Shown here in pieces: positions 11,476 through 25,243 of a stretch of DNA of 64,000 bases. Below the pieces are notes generated by a model. That model saw only the letters and a program-made list of their open reading frames with translations, ran no database searches and was not told the origin of the DNA. Position 1 is the stretch's first letter, and every line of letters begins with the position of its first letter. The stretch comes from Monoplex corrugatus. Lineage: Eukaryota; Mollusca; Gastropoda; Littorinimorpha; Ranellidae. Made by a program: the position numbers and the translations under genes. Where the stretch lies: assembly GCA_030674185.1 (NCBI GenBank), contig JAPXFY010000015.1:20188780-20252779 (forward strand), read 5' to 3'.

Positions 11476-12173
11476 GTAAGTTGAATAACTGAACACAGTT
11501 ATGCAGTCTGATGTTAATGAATGAAAATTATTACCATTAACATGTAGACGGCTTTATCCTCTGTTTTTGTGAAAATTGAAGTTGTTTGTTTTGCACTCAT
11601 TTTTGCTGTCTAGTTATCTTATTGTTTGTCCTTTTTATAGTTTGTCCAAATATTTGTTCAAATGAAAACAAATGCCCATTATTACATGGTCGATATTTCA
11701 TTTTTTGAAATACTTCAGTGTTTTTTTTAATGTCTTGCGTCTTTGATATTTGGTAATCATCAGTGAAGAAGAGGAGGGATAATACAATATACTAGTTTTT
11801 GAAAGACTGCATATAGTTTGATGCAGAAGAAAACAAATGATTGAAAGGACAACATTTTATAATGCCATGTTGTATTTTTATTCTGAGCTTGTGGTATTAG
11901 AGCAGTTTCACCTGAATTTCAGCAGTAATTCTCTTATACGTCAGTTTATTCAGTTTTTAAACAAGTTATTCAGATACATGTATCTTTATTGTTTATGCAC
12001 GCGTTATGTTAACATAGTTTTTTTTCTCGTATTTTCTGTTTTCGCATACGTGTATAAGAAATTAACTCGTTTTCGAACAGTAATTTGTTTCTTTGTTGTT
12101 GAAGACAGTTTAATTATTCTTTGGGTGAAAAGAATTCGTCATCCGATTAAAATGTTTTATTTCATTTCCACAG

Positions 12174-12437
12174 CAGTGCAGCAGCAGTTTTTAAAGGCAC
12201 TCAACAGGACTCGGAAATTTGACGTTTCTGGGTCCACTGTCCCCATGAGCATTTCACAGAAGGATGTATCCTACGGTATCGTCCAGACAGGCATCAGCAA
12301 AGATCCCTTCAGGAACAACAAAAAGGACACTCTCACGTCCACTGACGAAGATTTTGATATTTCTGGTCACATTGAAAAACGTTTACTTGGAAATGCGAAA
12401 CGGGGCAGTGAGAAAAACGCCTTGCGTAACTTCACTT
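12174..12437 (+). other. possible N-terminal extension of the transporter in another frame
   Basis: After a pyrimidine-rich stretch ending in CAG at 12171-12173, one frame reads 87 well-formed hydrophilic residues (for example SISQKDVSYGIV and TSTDEDFDISGHIEKRL) and stops at TGA 12435-12437. The transporter frame starting nearby differs by one base. Removing one A from the A5 run near 12412-12416 would join the two frames. It may be a real extended N-terminus broken by an indel, an alternative first exon, or chance. Confidence 0.35.
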
Positions 12438-12551
12438 GACTGTCATCCTCCACAAAAAGTCTTCTCGGAGAATGTTAGTGAAACATGTCCTCTTTACGTT
12501 AAAGGGAACACTTCTGCTGAAAACCAGCTTGTATCCATCAGTGACAAAGAC

Positions 12552-12794
12552 ATGAATTCATATTTACCCTATAGCTCTGACAACGGACAGCTGCTTGATG
12601 AGACGCCTCCCTTTGAGACCAGATCGGAGAGTACTTGGGAAAAGTACACGTCTTGCAGATGGACGCTGGCTTACGTAGCAGGCTTCATGAGCTGTTGTGT
12701 TCATTGTCTGCGTACATGCATGAGCATGGCCATTGTGTGCATTCGTGACGCACACGACTGTAGATCACGTGAGGTGAATTCCAACATAACCAAG
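12552..12794 (+). CDS. SLC17-like exon 1: N-terminus and TM1
   Basis: This exon encodes the acidic/serine-rich cytoplasmic N-terminus and TM1 (about residues 37-62, starting [11 protein letters not shown]), then the start of the first luminal loop with a DCRSRE stretch and an NIT sequon. It ends at ACC AAG followed by GTGAGT, a strong donor, phase 0. The frame is open upstream to 12264, but the upstream part looks less protein-like, so the Met at 12552 is chosen because it gives a family-typical length. The true start could be further upstream if the frame break near 12412 is a sequence error. Confidence 0.75.
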
Positions 12795-15700
12795 GTGAGT
12801 AATAGCTTTTTTTTTCTTTTTTGTAAGGAACCAACAATTAGAAATTCTTAAAGTATGATTATCTTTGACCTTGACCAAATACAATTAATAAATGATAATA
12901 CCTCTACAGTCTGCTCGGATCGTTAATGTTAAATTGATTTTACGGAATTAGTTCTTTCATTTGCTTTAGTTAAAGAAAATAACCGGATAGGTGTGGATAT
13001 GTTTCGCCAGGAAACGGAGAGTACAAACTGAACTTGCCACTCAAACCAAAGGGGATCTCAGTAACATTACTGGTACCATCTTCATTGTTACAATTAATGG
13101 CTTATTTCAAGTCTTAACAATAATTCTCTCATTTGCACCCATTAGCGACGTAGATCGTATTTTGATATGTAATTTTATGCAGTCATAATTGTGACAGAAA
13201 AATTTCGAACTCCCAAAGCCAAACTTTCCATGGAATTGATTGTTACTGAATTCTTCAAGCATGCAAACCATTGACACCAATTTTTTTCTGGAGGGGAGGG
13301 GTAGTTTGGAGCTTGTCTAACAGGGATTCATTACACTTTGCGCTAGATGCGCTCTACCCAAATATGCCAATGATTACCTGGCATACTCCTTAAGCCTGCA
13401 CAAAACTCAATGCGCTGGTAAGGTCTTGACGCGGCAAAAGGGAACGGCATCTATAAAACATTAAACTGACAGCACAATAATGATTGTAGCATTAAGAAGG
13501 GCAGAGAATCAGGCCAGTTTTATATTCTGTGGGCTGACTTGTAAGGTTAACAGTGAGCATGGTTTTTAACTGTCGTCCTTTATATTAACCTGGTTGTCGT
13601 TTTTTGACGTGGTGTTAGCCCTGATATGGCTCTAGTAGTCGGCTGGGCTATAAGCAATATGAACTTGAACATTCTGTGGGCTGGGACTGAACTCGAGATG
13701 TCAGATCCTCAGTCTATACCTCAGCCAACGGAACCAGCCAAGAAGCCTGCATTTTTTAAATGGAAATAACAAATCATCTATGTTACCTAGAGACGACTGT
13801 TTTTCAGCACACCGTCAAGTAATGGTACAAAAATGAAATTAATGCAGTAATGTAATTGTGCATGTACAGAGATAGCTTGTAGTTCCTGTCTGTCACCATC
13901 AATCGTATAACGAAATGATATTTTTTTGATATAATAAAATATGGTAAGACTGATTTTTGATGCCATACCATACCATACCATACCATGAGAGAGAGAGAAG
14001 ACGGGTACCAGCCTCACAATGGTGACCCTGAGAGAGAACTTAATGTCTCAAACATCTTGCTTAGTAATGACTGCTCTGGATATGGGAAAGCCTTAACTCG
14101 ACTTTCACTTTAAGTCACACATGTCATATCTACCCATATCATATCATGACACGTATCATACAGTACTATATCATTAAAATGCGTGTGACAGATGATGCTG
14201 AATGCTACGGAAGATTACATACCGAAAGAGGCTGAAGGAGTGGTACTGTCCAGTTATTTCTATGGCTACCTCGTCACCCCATTCATCTTCTCCGTCATCT
14301 TGGCCCGACTGGGGGTCAAGCACGTGATGACCTTTTCCATGGCAGCGTCAGCGGTCTTGACACTCGTGACGCCGGCTGCCATTCGTCACAGTGTGGCCTT
14401 GACCGTCACCGTGAGAACGATGCTGGGAATAATGGCGGTATGGGAACACATTGTTATGCATAAAGCATTTTAAGTGAGAAGATTGGAAAATGATGATAGA
14501 GACTGAAAAATGATGGTAGAGATGATTTTATGGTCTATTGTCAGTCATAGACAATTACCCAACCCCATCCTTTTTTTCTATCCTGTGAAACAAAGAGTAC
14601 AAAGACAGGCACTCATGCAAGTAACCTCCATGGTTCAGACAACCAATGACACATACTGTCAAATGGTCTCCCTTTAATATGCCGTCTTTGTTCTCCAGGC
14701 CCTGGAGAATGACAAGCTCCCCCACCTGACCGAGGACTTCCATTAAGTCCTAAGAACCAGAAGAACAGTCTTGCAGTGGATCCCCTCCCACTGTGGAATA
14801 CCGGGAAACAAGAAATAATTACAATAATAATAATAATTACAATATTTATATAGCGCAAAATCTTGATAAAATCAAATCTAAGCGCTGAAACAGACACACA
14901 CGCACGCACGCACGCACGCACACACGCCGCCACAGCCACGACACACACACACACACACACACACACGCATGGCTATAAATGGGGAGAAAGAATAAAAGCA
15001 AGAAAAGCAATGGAAAATTATAGAGAGCATATCATATACAATTATATATTATAACAATGTGATTCCCCTCCGAGCGGAGACAGGCTGCAGAGGGAGGGGG
15101 GGTTGAGTGAGGTTAGGATTTTATGCAGAGGAGAAAAGGTGAGTTTTGAGAGCGGACTTGAAGGAGACAAAAGTAGGTTGCTGACGGACTGAGAGAGGAA
15201 GTTTGTTCCAGGAGAGTGGACCAGAAACAGAGAAGGCTCGAGGACCATAGGTATTGAGCTTAGTGCGTGGAAAGCGAAAAGTCAGAGGATCGGAGGCAGA
15301 GCGGAGGGTACGTGAGGGAACATAGATCTCAAGTAGATGAGCTGTTATAAAGATAAGCAGAGAAAAACCAGCCAGACAATAACATAGCTTTAGCTGAAGT
15401 GGACCATCATCAGATCACACCTTAAGATAGGGACAGAAAGGGACGACTGCCACCAGTCCAGAGAGTAATAAGTGGTCTTGATGAAGTTCCACTCCGACGA
15501 CAACAGGCTCAACGCCCAAATGAACCAGAATTCAAACTAGCGCTTTCATCAGTCTGTCGCTACAACCAAGAGAACGAAACTGCTGAAGATATATCGCAGC
15601 AATGTCTTGTCTGTCAAGTACAACGACAGGAGACATGGCCACAACAATAGTCATTATGATCGTGTTGATGATCATGTTCAAGATGATGACGCCAATGAAG

Positions 15701-18700
15701 CGATGACAGCAAAACAAGGCATCTGAGTCTATCTAATGTTTCAGCTAAAATATAGTTATTAATCAATCAAGCAGGCACAGTGGTTAGTGCAACAGACTGA
15801 TGATCGAAAGGATCCAAGTTCAAATCCCCATCAGTGCAAAGCTAATTTCCTGAACTCGATCAGCTCTTATACCAACGAGTAATCTGTAGCTCAGTTTCCG
15901 TATGCATGTCTAATGTTGTTACTCAGGTTACCTGGCAACCACTTCAGCTGCTTGTGGCTCTAGCGGTCTAGCACCTGGCTGATCTCAGGGCATATTATGG
16001 CAGCTGGTATGCTCACGGATCATGAAAAAGTGACTTAGATTCTGTCGACTTTCATGCTTCTCTCCTATTACCTCAGTTTCCTTTTTTCTTGCTTCCAAAG
16101 ATTAGGTAATTTTACGTCAAGGTCTTTAGTGCCGGTGACCATTTGCACACTAGGAAAGAATAGGAGCTAGCTGATAGTGGTAAAGTGACACAATTGCTAA
16201 AAATTCCAGTTTTATCACAGAGGTCAGATATACATACTGATTTGTTCCTGTAATGCAAGGATATACAACGAGTGTACTGTCACCCCCACCACCCCCGTAT
16301 TTTTTTTATTATGATGCTCAATGTAGTCTCAGTCCTTGGGTGAAGCACGTATGATATTATCCAAGTGCGTTCAGTTCCAGTTCAATAATACACGTTAATA
16401 GACTGTCTGCTGATGCTGTTGCTCTCATCTATGTTGTCCCGAGGTCTTGCAAAGTTCAATAAATGTATTCAAGACCTTATTGCCGCTAAAAAGATTTTTT
16501 TATAATCGTAATCGTAACAGAAAGAGAACAGTTGATCTGTACATGGAGAAATTTGAAAACTGCGAAGAGAGTGTACATCGCTGAGTAAGCAGCGGTTGTA
16601 AACGACTGGAATTACATTTTACGTGCGCATTCACGTGTCTCTGTGCCTTTTCAGCAGTCTTCTGTCTTCCATTTTATAAAAATTATATCTTCAATCAGAA
16701 GCATTAGGACAGAGATGTATTTGTGTTTATTTGTCCACAGGGAGGAAACGAGCCGAGTGGAACCATTCTCTGGGTATTCTGGGCGCCACAGACAGAGAAA
16801 GCCAAACTGGTGACTTTTACCATTAATGGTTAGTGTTTTGTCAATGTTGACACATGTTCCATTGCACATGATTGACTTAATGCCCATTTCAAGTTATTGA
16901 AAAGGAAAAATGGAATAACAACAAATAAACAAGCTCAACAAATGTAGAGGAGATAGCAACAAATAAACAAGCCCAACAAATGTAGAGGAGATAGCAGTAA
17001 TAAACAAGCTCAACAAATGTAGAGGAGATAGCGTAAATTTAACAAGCTCAACAAATGTAGAGGAGGCAGCAGTAAATAAACAAGCTCAACAAATGTAGGA
17101 TGGAAGTTTGACAACAAATGACACTACTTCTTTCTGGTTATGTTGGTTGGTCTCTGTGAAATCATTCTTTTAACTTTGGTTTTTCTGTCTGCTGGTACTG
17201 GAGGTTAAAGTAGAGATAAAAATGATGATCTGCAGCCAAACGGTAACTCTGGAACATTACCAGTTACAGGTGTGGGGTGTGTTTATTATTTCTCCTCTCT
17301 GTCCAATGCTGCCTTAGTCTTTCTCTGGCTCTGAAGGCTGAGTATCTGGTTGACTGACATCATTGTCAAGTTAAACTACTTAATCCGCTGTTGTCAATGT
17401 AATGACTGACAAGTTTTGTTCCAGCCATTTTGGGATCTCTTTTGTCTCTGATCAAGTCTCTTCTGATCTTGACAGCTTTTCTGAGACATCTCATCTTGCA
17501 GGTTGTGATCTTTCTCCTGAGGGTTTTGTTGAAAATCCAGGTCTAACACTGGTATGTCAGTGTGGGTACACGGATTGTTTTAGAAAGCACGTCTTTCATT
17601 TTCATGGCGATGTTTGAGTGTTTCAGATGGGATGGAAATTGGTAGCTCACAGCACTGACATTTTAAAAGTTAGTTTTAGTATTTCTCTTCCTTTTCTCAT
17701 CTTCAGTAAACAAGCTTCCTAAGTACTTAAATTCGTAAGTTTTAGTGAAGCTGTTGCCCTTTGATTCTGGTACTGTTTGTCTGCTGATCGTCCCACCTAC
17801 ATAACATACATGTTGTTCACGAGGTCTGGTCCTCCTTTCGGATGTTGTTTTTTCCCTCCAAGGTATACACGTTACTACAGGCCGATCATCAGTGTACGGT
17901 GGGCAACTTCATGCGAAAACAAAGTTGGCGTGTTTCCTACGCAGCTCGTCCGACAGTCTGATTATCTCGTGACTCTTATTTTGTGTGGTAGCATACATTC
18001 TTGTCTCTCTCTCTCTCTCTCTCTTCTCTCTTTTTTTTGTCCTTCAGATTTGCAGACTATCCAGGTACCAGTTTCTTGGTCCGGAGGCTGGGTTGGACCT
18101 GGTTGGAGCGCTTTATGTGCCTGTATTCCAATGTTTGTCATATCCACAACTTGCCATCTGGTTTGTGTGCAAGGTAACTAATGGCTGGGTCCGAATGGAC
18201 CATGCAGCACATGGACAGCCCTCTTTTGCTTGATGAAGTGGACTGTCGAGTAGCATCGGGAGCTTGGGGGTGATTGTCCAGGCAGTGGCGGGGCATTGGT
18301 GCTCTGGGTCCCGTCCGCACTCTCGTGATGTTTTTTTAAAAATATTTTTTTAGTAATATTCTTGTTTCTTTGTCCTTCCCATCGCAGACTATACAGGTGC
18401 CGGTCTTTCTCGATCTAGCTCATTGCCATTTTTATTTGTTGTTGCGTCTTAATCTTTGATTCTCGAGGTCTCCTTTGTTTGATGCTTTTCTTTGTATACA
18501 TGCAAACAACATTAACTTAAGAATTTGTACCTGTGTAACTTTGTGTCATACAGACGAAGTTTGTTGTCGTTTTCCTCTTGCACAGAAAATTAGTTTGCTT
18601 GTTTGTTTGTTGTCTTATTTACGTTTTCTGATTGATGTATCTTTTTATTGTATGCAAACAGGCAGCGCCGTGGGAACTCTTGTGGCCAACCTTGTGTCTG

Positions 18701-18911
18701 GATTTCTCTGCAGCATTCCTTTGGACGAAGGATGGCCGTTCATCTTCTATACATATGGTATATACAAAACATACAGGGATGTCTTTGTGTATACAGGTAG
18801 AAAGAAACTCTAGGGAGAGCTAGACAACAGAGGTCTTCAGAGAAGTATATACATATACGTACCACAACGAATATGTGAGCATGTACATCTGTGTTCGTGT
18901 GTGTGTGTGTG

Positions 18912-19007
<96 letters not shown>

Positions 19008-21194
19008 TGTGTGTGTGTATGTGTGTGTGTGTGTGTGTATGTGTGTACGCGTGCTACGTTTTAAACTGAAGACTGTTTATCAGCAGTAGTCGATGAAAGC
19101 TGTTGGAAAGAGTACTAAATGCATATTGTAACACACTTAGTACAAAAATTAGAAAAAAGAAATATATATCATAAACGTACCAGACATTTATATTGAACCA
19201 TACATTTATATTTCGTTAATTAGTTTTGTAGCGGCTTTCACGAATCTCGGGCCGAAATCTAGTAGGCCTCCCTTGGTCATGGCTGACCATGGTTAAAGTA
19301 CATCCGTTCTAATGTCTAGATGGGCTGTCTGCTTGGTGCTAGCAGCGTCGCCTGTGACTGTAGAGACCAATGCGAGAGAGGCAGTCTCTGTCGCAGCGGT
19401 CGCATGTGTATGCCGATGCTGGCCTGTTGGCTGTCGTCCCTTTTCTGCGAACTCGCTTTTCTGCTGCAGCAGCTGACAGTTTGTCCTCACCAATCCGCAG
19501 CTGTTTCTTGAGAGTGGTTCTCCAGCTGTTGCGGTCGTCTGCGGCGTCCTCCCAGGACTCAGTGTCGATCTCAAGCGCCTTCATGTCACGTTTGCAGACG
19601 TCTTTGTATCTCAGCTGTGGGCGGCCAATGTTTCTCTGCCCTGTGGCAAGCTCACCATAAAGGATGTCTTTTGGGTTATGGGACTATCTATCTATCTGTC
19701 TTTGGTGTCCAGTGAAGAGCAGTTCAGGTGATGTTATCATTCTGTCTTCGGGATGATGTGCCTAATCCATTTCCATCATCTTCTCATCGTAGTACCCATA
19801 CTCTGTTGATTGCATTGGGCAAGTATTTGTTGGTTGGGAGTGGTGTTGGGCAAAAAAACCCCCACAAAACATCGCATGATTCTTCGAAGTTCTTTGTGTG
19901 TATTGCTGATAGGTTGGTCAGGTCGCTTTCTCATCCTCCAGCATTCTGAGCCATGAAGTAGGATGGAAAGGACGTGGCTCTTGTAAAATCTCAGCCAGGT
20001 TTTTGTGCTGTACTGGGGGACCTTCCAGACGTTGTTCAGCATAAAGAAGGTATTTATGGCTTTGTTGAGATGGCCCTTGGTATAACGGCATTCTCGTCCG
20101 TCGTGTTTCAGGGTGTCTTGACAGTTTTGGGGAGTTTATTTACTTGATTGTTTTAGGAGTTGGTATATTCACTATCTTGACCTTAGTTTTCTTTTAGGCT
20201 GGTCTTTAAGCATATTTGTTTTGAGATGTTGAGATGCTACGTTTTCTCCAGTATGTGTTAGTGAGTGTAGGACACCAGTACCAGATCGTCTGCAAAGTTA
20301 ATTCTTCCAATTTGCAAAGAAATTCCATTTGATGTGTCTTAGTTGGTCATCAGTCGTTCATCTCATTACCCTGATATTTCACGATGACGGAGACGATGAT
20401 GGTGATGATGATGATGATGGTGGTGGCGGTAGTGGTGGTGGTGGTGATGATGATGATGATGATGATGGCGACGGTGATGTTGACCATGATGACGACGACG
20501 ATGATGAATGATATAATAATGATAATGGCAATGCCGATGATTATGATGACACCAGGCACTGTGACAGCCCTATGGGTGTTCCTGTGGCAATATGCAGCCT
20601 TTGATCGACCCGAAACTCACCCCAGGATCAGCACCAAAGAACTGCTTTACATCCAACAACACAGACTACACGACTCGCCCAAACTGGAGGAGGAAAAGGC
20701 TGAACAACACTATAAAGCCATTGATGAAGAGGTAAAGGCAAATATGAAAGTCGATCAGTTCAATTCAATTCAGTTACAATATTTATACAGCTCCAAATCT
20801 TGTCAGTTCAAATCAAAGCGCACTCACGCACCAGGCATACGCATACAATCGACAAAGACTACGTTACAATATTTAATATTTGAAAAACACACAAACTGTG
20901 GGAGAAAAGTACTTTGAAGAATTCATTGTTCGGAAAAGTGGTGGGTTTCTAAATTGGAATTTAAAAGCAGAAAGAGTAGGTGTTAGGCGAAGACAGAGCG
21001 AAAGTGTATTCCAGGCGGGTGGTCCCGAGACAAGTTGATCCATAAACTTGAGGTCCTAAAGAAGGTGGTAGAGAACTCAAATGTTCTCACAGTCATTATG
21101 AGGGCAGTGCCCGTCTCCTCTCCATTGCTGTTGTACCTTCTCCAGTCTCGAAGAGGATAAGGTACTCGTCCACAGCTGGGTAGACTAGATACCG

Positions 21195-21238
<44 letters not shown>

Positions 21239-24200
21239 GTGCGTGCGCGCGCGAACGTGTGTGTGTGTGTCCGTGCGCGCGCGCGTGTGTGTGTGCGCGT
21301 GTGTGTACTTCCCGTCTTGCTTGTATAATTACACCACTGTTTGGTTACTTTCTTTGTGCTTTGTTTAACCTTTGACTCCCGCACGCTGTCCATCAGCATT
21401 GTCAACCATGCTAATAAAACAAAACTTTAACCCGTTGATTCCCTCATCCTATCCACCATCTTCCTGCAGGAAGGTGGTGGATACGATGAAAGAGTCAATA
21501 GGGTGAAGGAGTCAAAGGGTTAAGTTTTTGCAGTCGGTAGATCGGGTGCTGGAGTCAAAGAGTTATGTATTAGAGGAAATTAGAGAGACAGCTGTGACAG
21601 GGACTCGAAAGTATATTTTGCTTGTAAACTGGCTTGTTAGGTTCAGCTAGCGCATAGATTATATTTTGTTGCTGAGGCATTTGACCCAAATACAAGTCCA
21701 TCAAAATGTTTTAAAGGCTAACTGCGCCTGCTGTTCATCATCATCATCAGGTGCCCTGCCGCATGGCGTTGGCGATCATGGTCTTCCATCTGTCTCTCTC
21801 TCTCGTTGCCCCCAGCATCTCCCCCACCCTCCTCGTCCCCAGCCACTCTGCATTTTTTCCCTGGGTCTACCCGGCGCCCTCTTTCCCTCCAGCTTTCCCT
21901 CCGTGACCAGATGCTCCAAATCCCCCTTCCTCATAAAATTACCTATAAAATGTCGCCTGTCCTTTCTCAATCTTCCTTATGAGTGATCTACTTGTGTCTG
22001 CCTCCATCAAGACCGTCCCGCTTGTTCTCCCTGCCGTCCATGGAACTCTCAACATTCTTCCCAGAAACCACATCTTGGCTGCCTCAATCTTGTTCTGGCT
22101 TTGTTTGCTGACCGTCCACGCCTCGCATCCGCACAACAGCATTGGTTCTATACATGTATAACATTCAAGAACTCTCTTCCTGACGCCAATTGAGAGGCAT
22201 TTGTTGGTAAGAATGCTTGTCATCTTCTTGAATGCTGTTTCGGCCTGGCCGATTCTGCCGGCCATTTCCGATGTGCATCCGCCGTCTGATGAAATGACCG
22301 CCCCCAGGTATCTGAACCCATCAACCTGTGTCAAGGTTGTGCCATTTGCTGTTATTTTGCATGAGGGGATTTCATGGTTTTTACTGATCACCATGACTTC
22401 AGTCTTCCTGCTGTTTAGTTCCAGCCCCTTATCCTTGCTTTCCATTTCCAGTATATCCACAAGGTTTTGTAGGTCTCTTTCACTTTCCGCCTGCTGTTAC
22501 ATATTTGAATTACTTACCTTTATGTTGTTTTCAATTTCCTGGTGAAAGCATGCGCCTGAGAGTCATTTCCACAAATACTGTAATACACGCCTTTTGATTA
22601 ATTACAAGTCTTTTCGTGCTGAGCCTGTTTCTTGTTTTTGTTTTTGTCATTGTTAGAGTATATGGACAAGCGTGTGATCTGGTCTGATTACGTCACCAAC
22701 ATTCGGGAATGATTTCTTGTCTTGTTCTCCCTCTAAATCTGTGAAGAATCATTTGAGCGCTGCACCAAAGAACTGTTCACCCGATTTCTCCAGCTCTGTT
22801 GGTTGTGTGCGAAAGGCTGGGTCTCTGCAATATTGTCAGTCTTTCGTTTTTACAGTCTTGCTCTTCGTCTCCTTCCCCTAGCAGTTTCCCGTAAGATTGA
22901 TTTAGCAATGTCATTGGATTCTGGTACCTGCCAAAACCAACGTCATGATCTTTTCTTAACTGATGTCAGTGTATCGTCGTATGGTCCTATGTGGTGTTTG
23001 ATGGTTTTGTGCAATTGTCCATCGGATATCTAATCATGGCATGAAGTTATAAATGTGTTTCCTAACTCCTCTCTTTGAACGAAAAGTTGTCTTACTGTAC
23101 ACTTTACTTTACTATGTACTTTCATTTCAAATGGATTCGTTGCGATTTCTGATGGGGAACGAGGCACATAATACATCAGTCAGATTCATGGCATATTCCT
23201 CACACTGTAAGTCGCTAAACATAATAATTGATTTATTTGTTGCCTTGTATACTAAATAAATATTGATTTAATCTGCGTAAGAATTCTTCGCGGTATGTTG
23301 GTAACCAGAAGCCTGTTTGAGCCAATGGTACACCTCCCTCCTTACAATCTGAGTTTACTCCCATGGGGATGCCGGGGGCTTTTTCAGTATAAATAGTATC
23401 CCCACCTTCTGGAAATTCTGTGCTAGAAATTTCCACTTTTCTGTCACTCACTCTGCTGGTCCATTCACCTGTATGTGCTCGATAAAGTCTTATTTACTTT
23501 TTCATAAGATTGATAATTGGGTACATGTATTAAGTGAATTTTTGGCTCTACGGAGGTAAAATATGCGGGTTAATTTGTGCCCGTTTTTAGATATGTTTTG
23601 GTGTCCTTAGGTATACTTAAAATTTGTATTCAGGTATGTTTTTTTAAATCCCCTGTGCGATAAATTGGACGGAGTGGACATAGCCAGGGGCATGTTCTTA
23701 GATTATGTGCGCGAATGCATCGATATGTGTACTTAATTTTCTTTTTTTTTTTTTCCTGTTGGGGTTTTGTTTGTTTTGAAACGGTTATAGCCCTGATATG
23801 GCTCTACGCGGTCAGCTGGGCTTTAAACAACGATAGCAAAAACAATCTGAGTTTACAAGTTCGATCCTGACTGGCGAAACTTTGTGCGTACAACCTTTTG
23901 TCTACCCAGCCACCAATACTGTAGGTACCAAACTCTGTTCTGGGTTGAGGAAGGTAAACCAGCAAAGGGAAAGAGTGAACTCTTTCTTCCGGGAAAGAGA
24001 GAAGGTTGGAGTAGGTAAAGAAGTGGGATAAAGCAGAACGGACAGAAGAGACTTTCTTAGTAATATAGAGAGGGGGACGGGGCGGGGCGGGGTGGGGCGG
24101 GGCGGGGCGGGGGCATGCTTCCCCCCCCCAAAAAGAATTGCTGGGGAAACAGCCTTTAGTCCACCCAGCCATAACTAGGTACTAAACTCTGTTTAGGGTT

Positions 24201-24893
24201 GAGGAAGGTAAACCAGCAAAGGGAAAGAGTGAACTCTTTCTTCTGGGAAAGAGAGAAGTTTGGAGTAGGTGAAGCAGTGGGGAAAAGCAGAACGGACAGA
24301 AGAGACTTTCTTAATAATGTATGGGGTCCGGGTACATGCTCCCCACCCCCCACCCCCACCCCGAAAAAAATGTCAGAGGATTAAGACATAAGCCAGTTGG
24401 CACACCCTATTGATCGGATCATGCCATTTGCTTAAATTTTAAAATATTTGTCATAATATCTTACTTGTCTCCATAACAGTAGTTTGACTGTTGGACAGCT
24501 CAGGGAATGGGGGATTTGGAGAGGTCCCAAAGCGCTGGAACTCCCCCCCCCCACTAGAATAATAAACTCATGTAAAGCGTTGAAGGAGAGGAGAGGGACC
24601 TTTCCTCCAAAAGCTGATATGAAAATAGGATGTTTCCACGAACTCACTCCGGTCCACGACCTGTCCTAGATTTATATGACAACTTGTGCTTGTGTTGACA
24701 GACAAACGGACCTCCATGGAAGTGCATCCTTACGTCAGTGCCTTTCTTATCCGTGCTGACGACTCACGTGGCCTACATCTGGATCTACAACTTCCTGGCC
24801 ACCTACCTGCCCCTCTACATCAGTCATCGTCTACATTTTAGCACTCAGTTGGTGAGTCTTGGGTTTGGCTTTTCATTGAATTTTGAAAGGAAG

Positions 24894-24972
<79 letters not shown>

Positions 24973-25016
24973 GCACACACACACACAACACACGCACGCA
25001 CGCACACACACACGCA

Positions 25017-25067
<51 letters not shown>

Positions 25068-25136
25068 CCATGATAACAAGCACACTTTCCCATTTGCAAG
25101 CTGTTCTCCGCGAGAAACAACACACAAACACACGAG

Positions 25137-25182
<46 letters not shown>

Positions 25183-25211
25183 CACACACGCACACACGCA
25201 CGCACACACGT

Positions 25212-25243
<32 letters not shown>

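Noticed and set aside
17777..18233. Extra transporter exon at 18042-18175
   Set aside because: The frames are open and an AG precedes them, but exons 3 and 4 join in phase and in homology without it, and the translation has no SLC17 feature.
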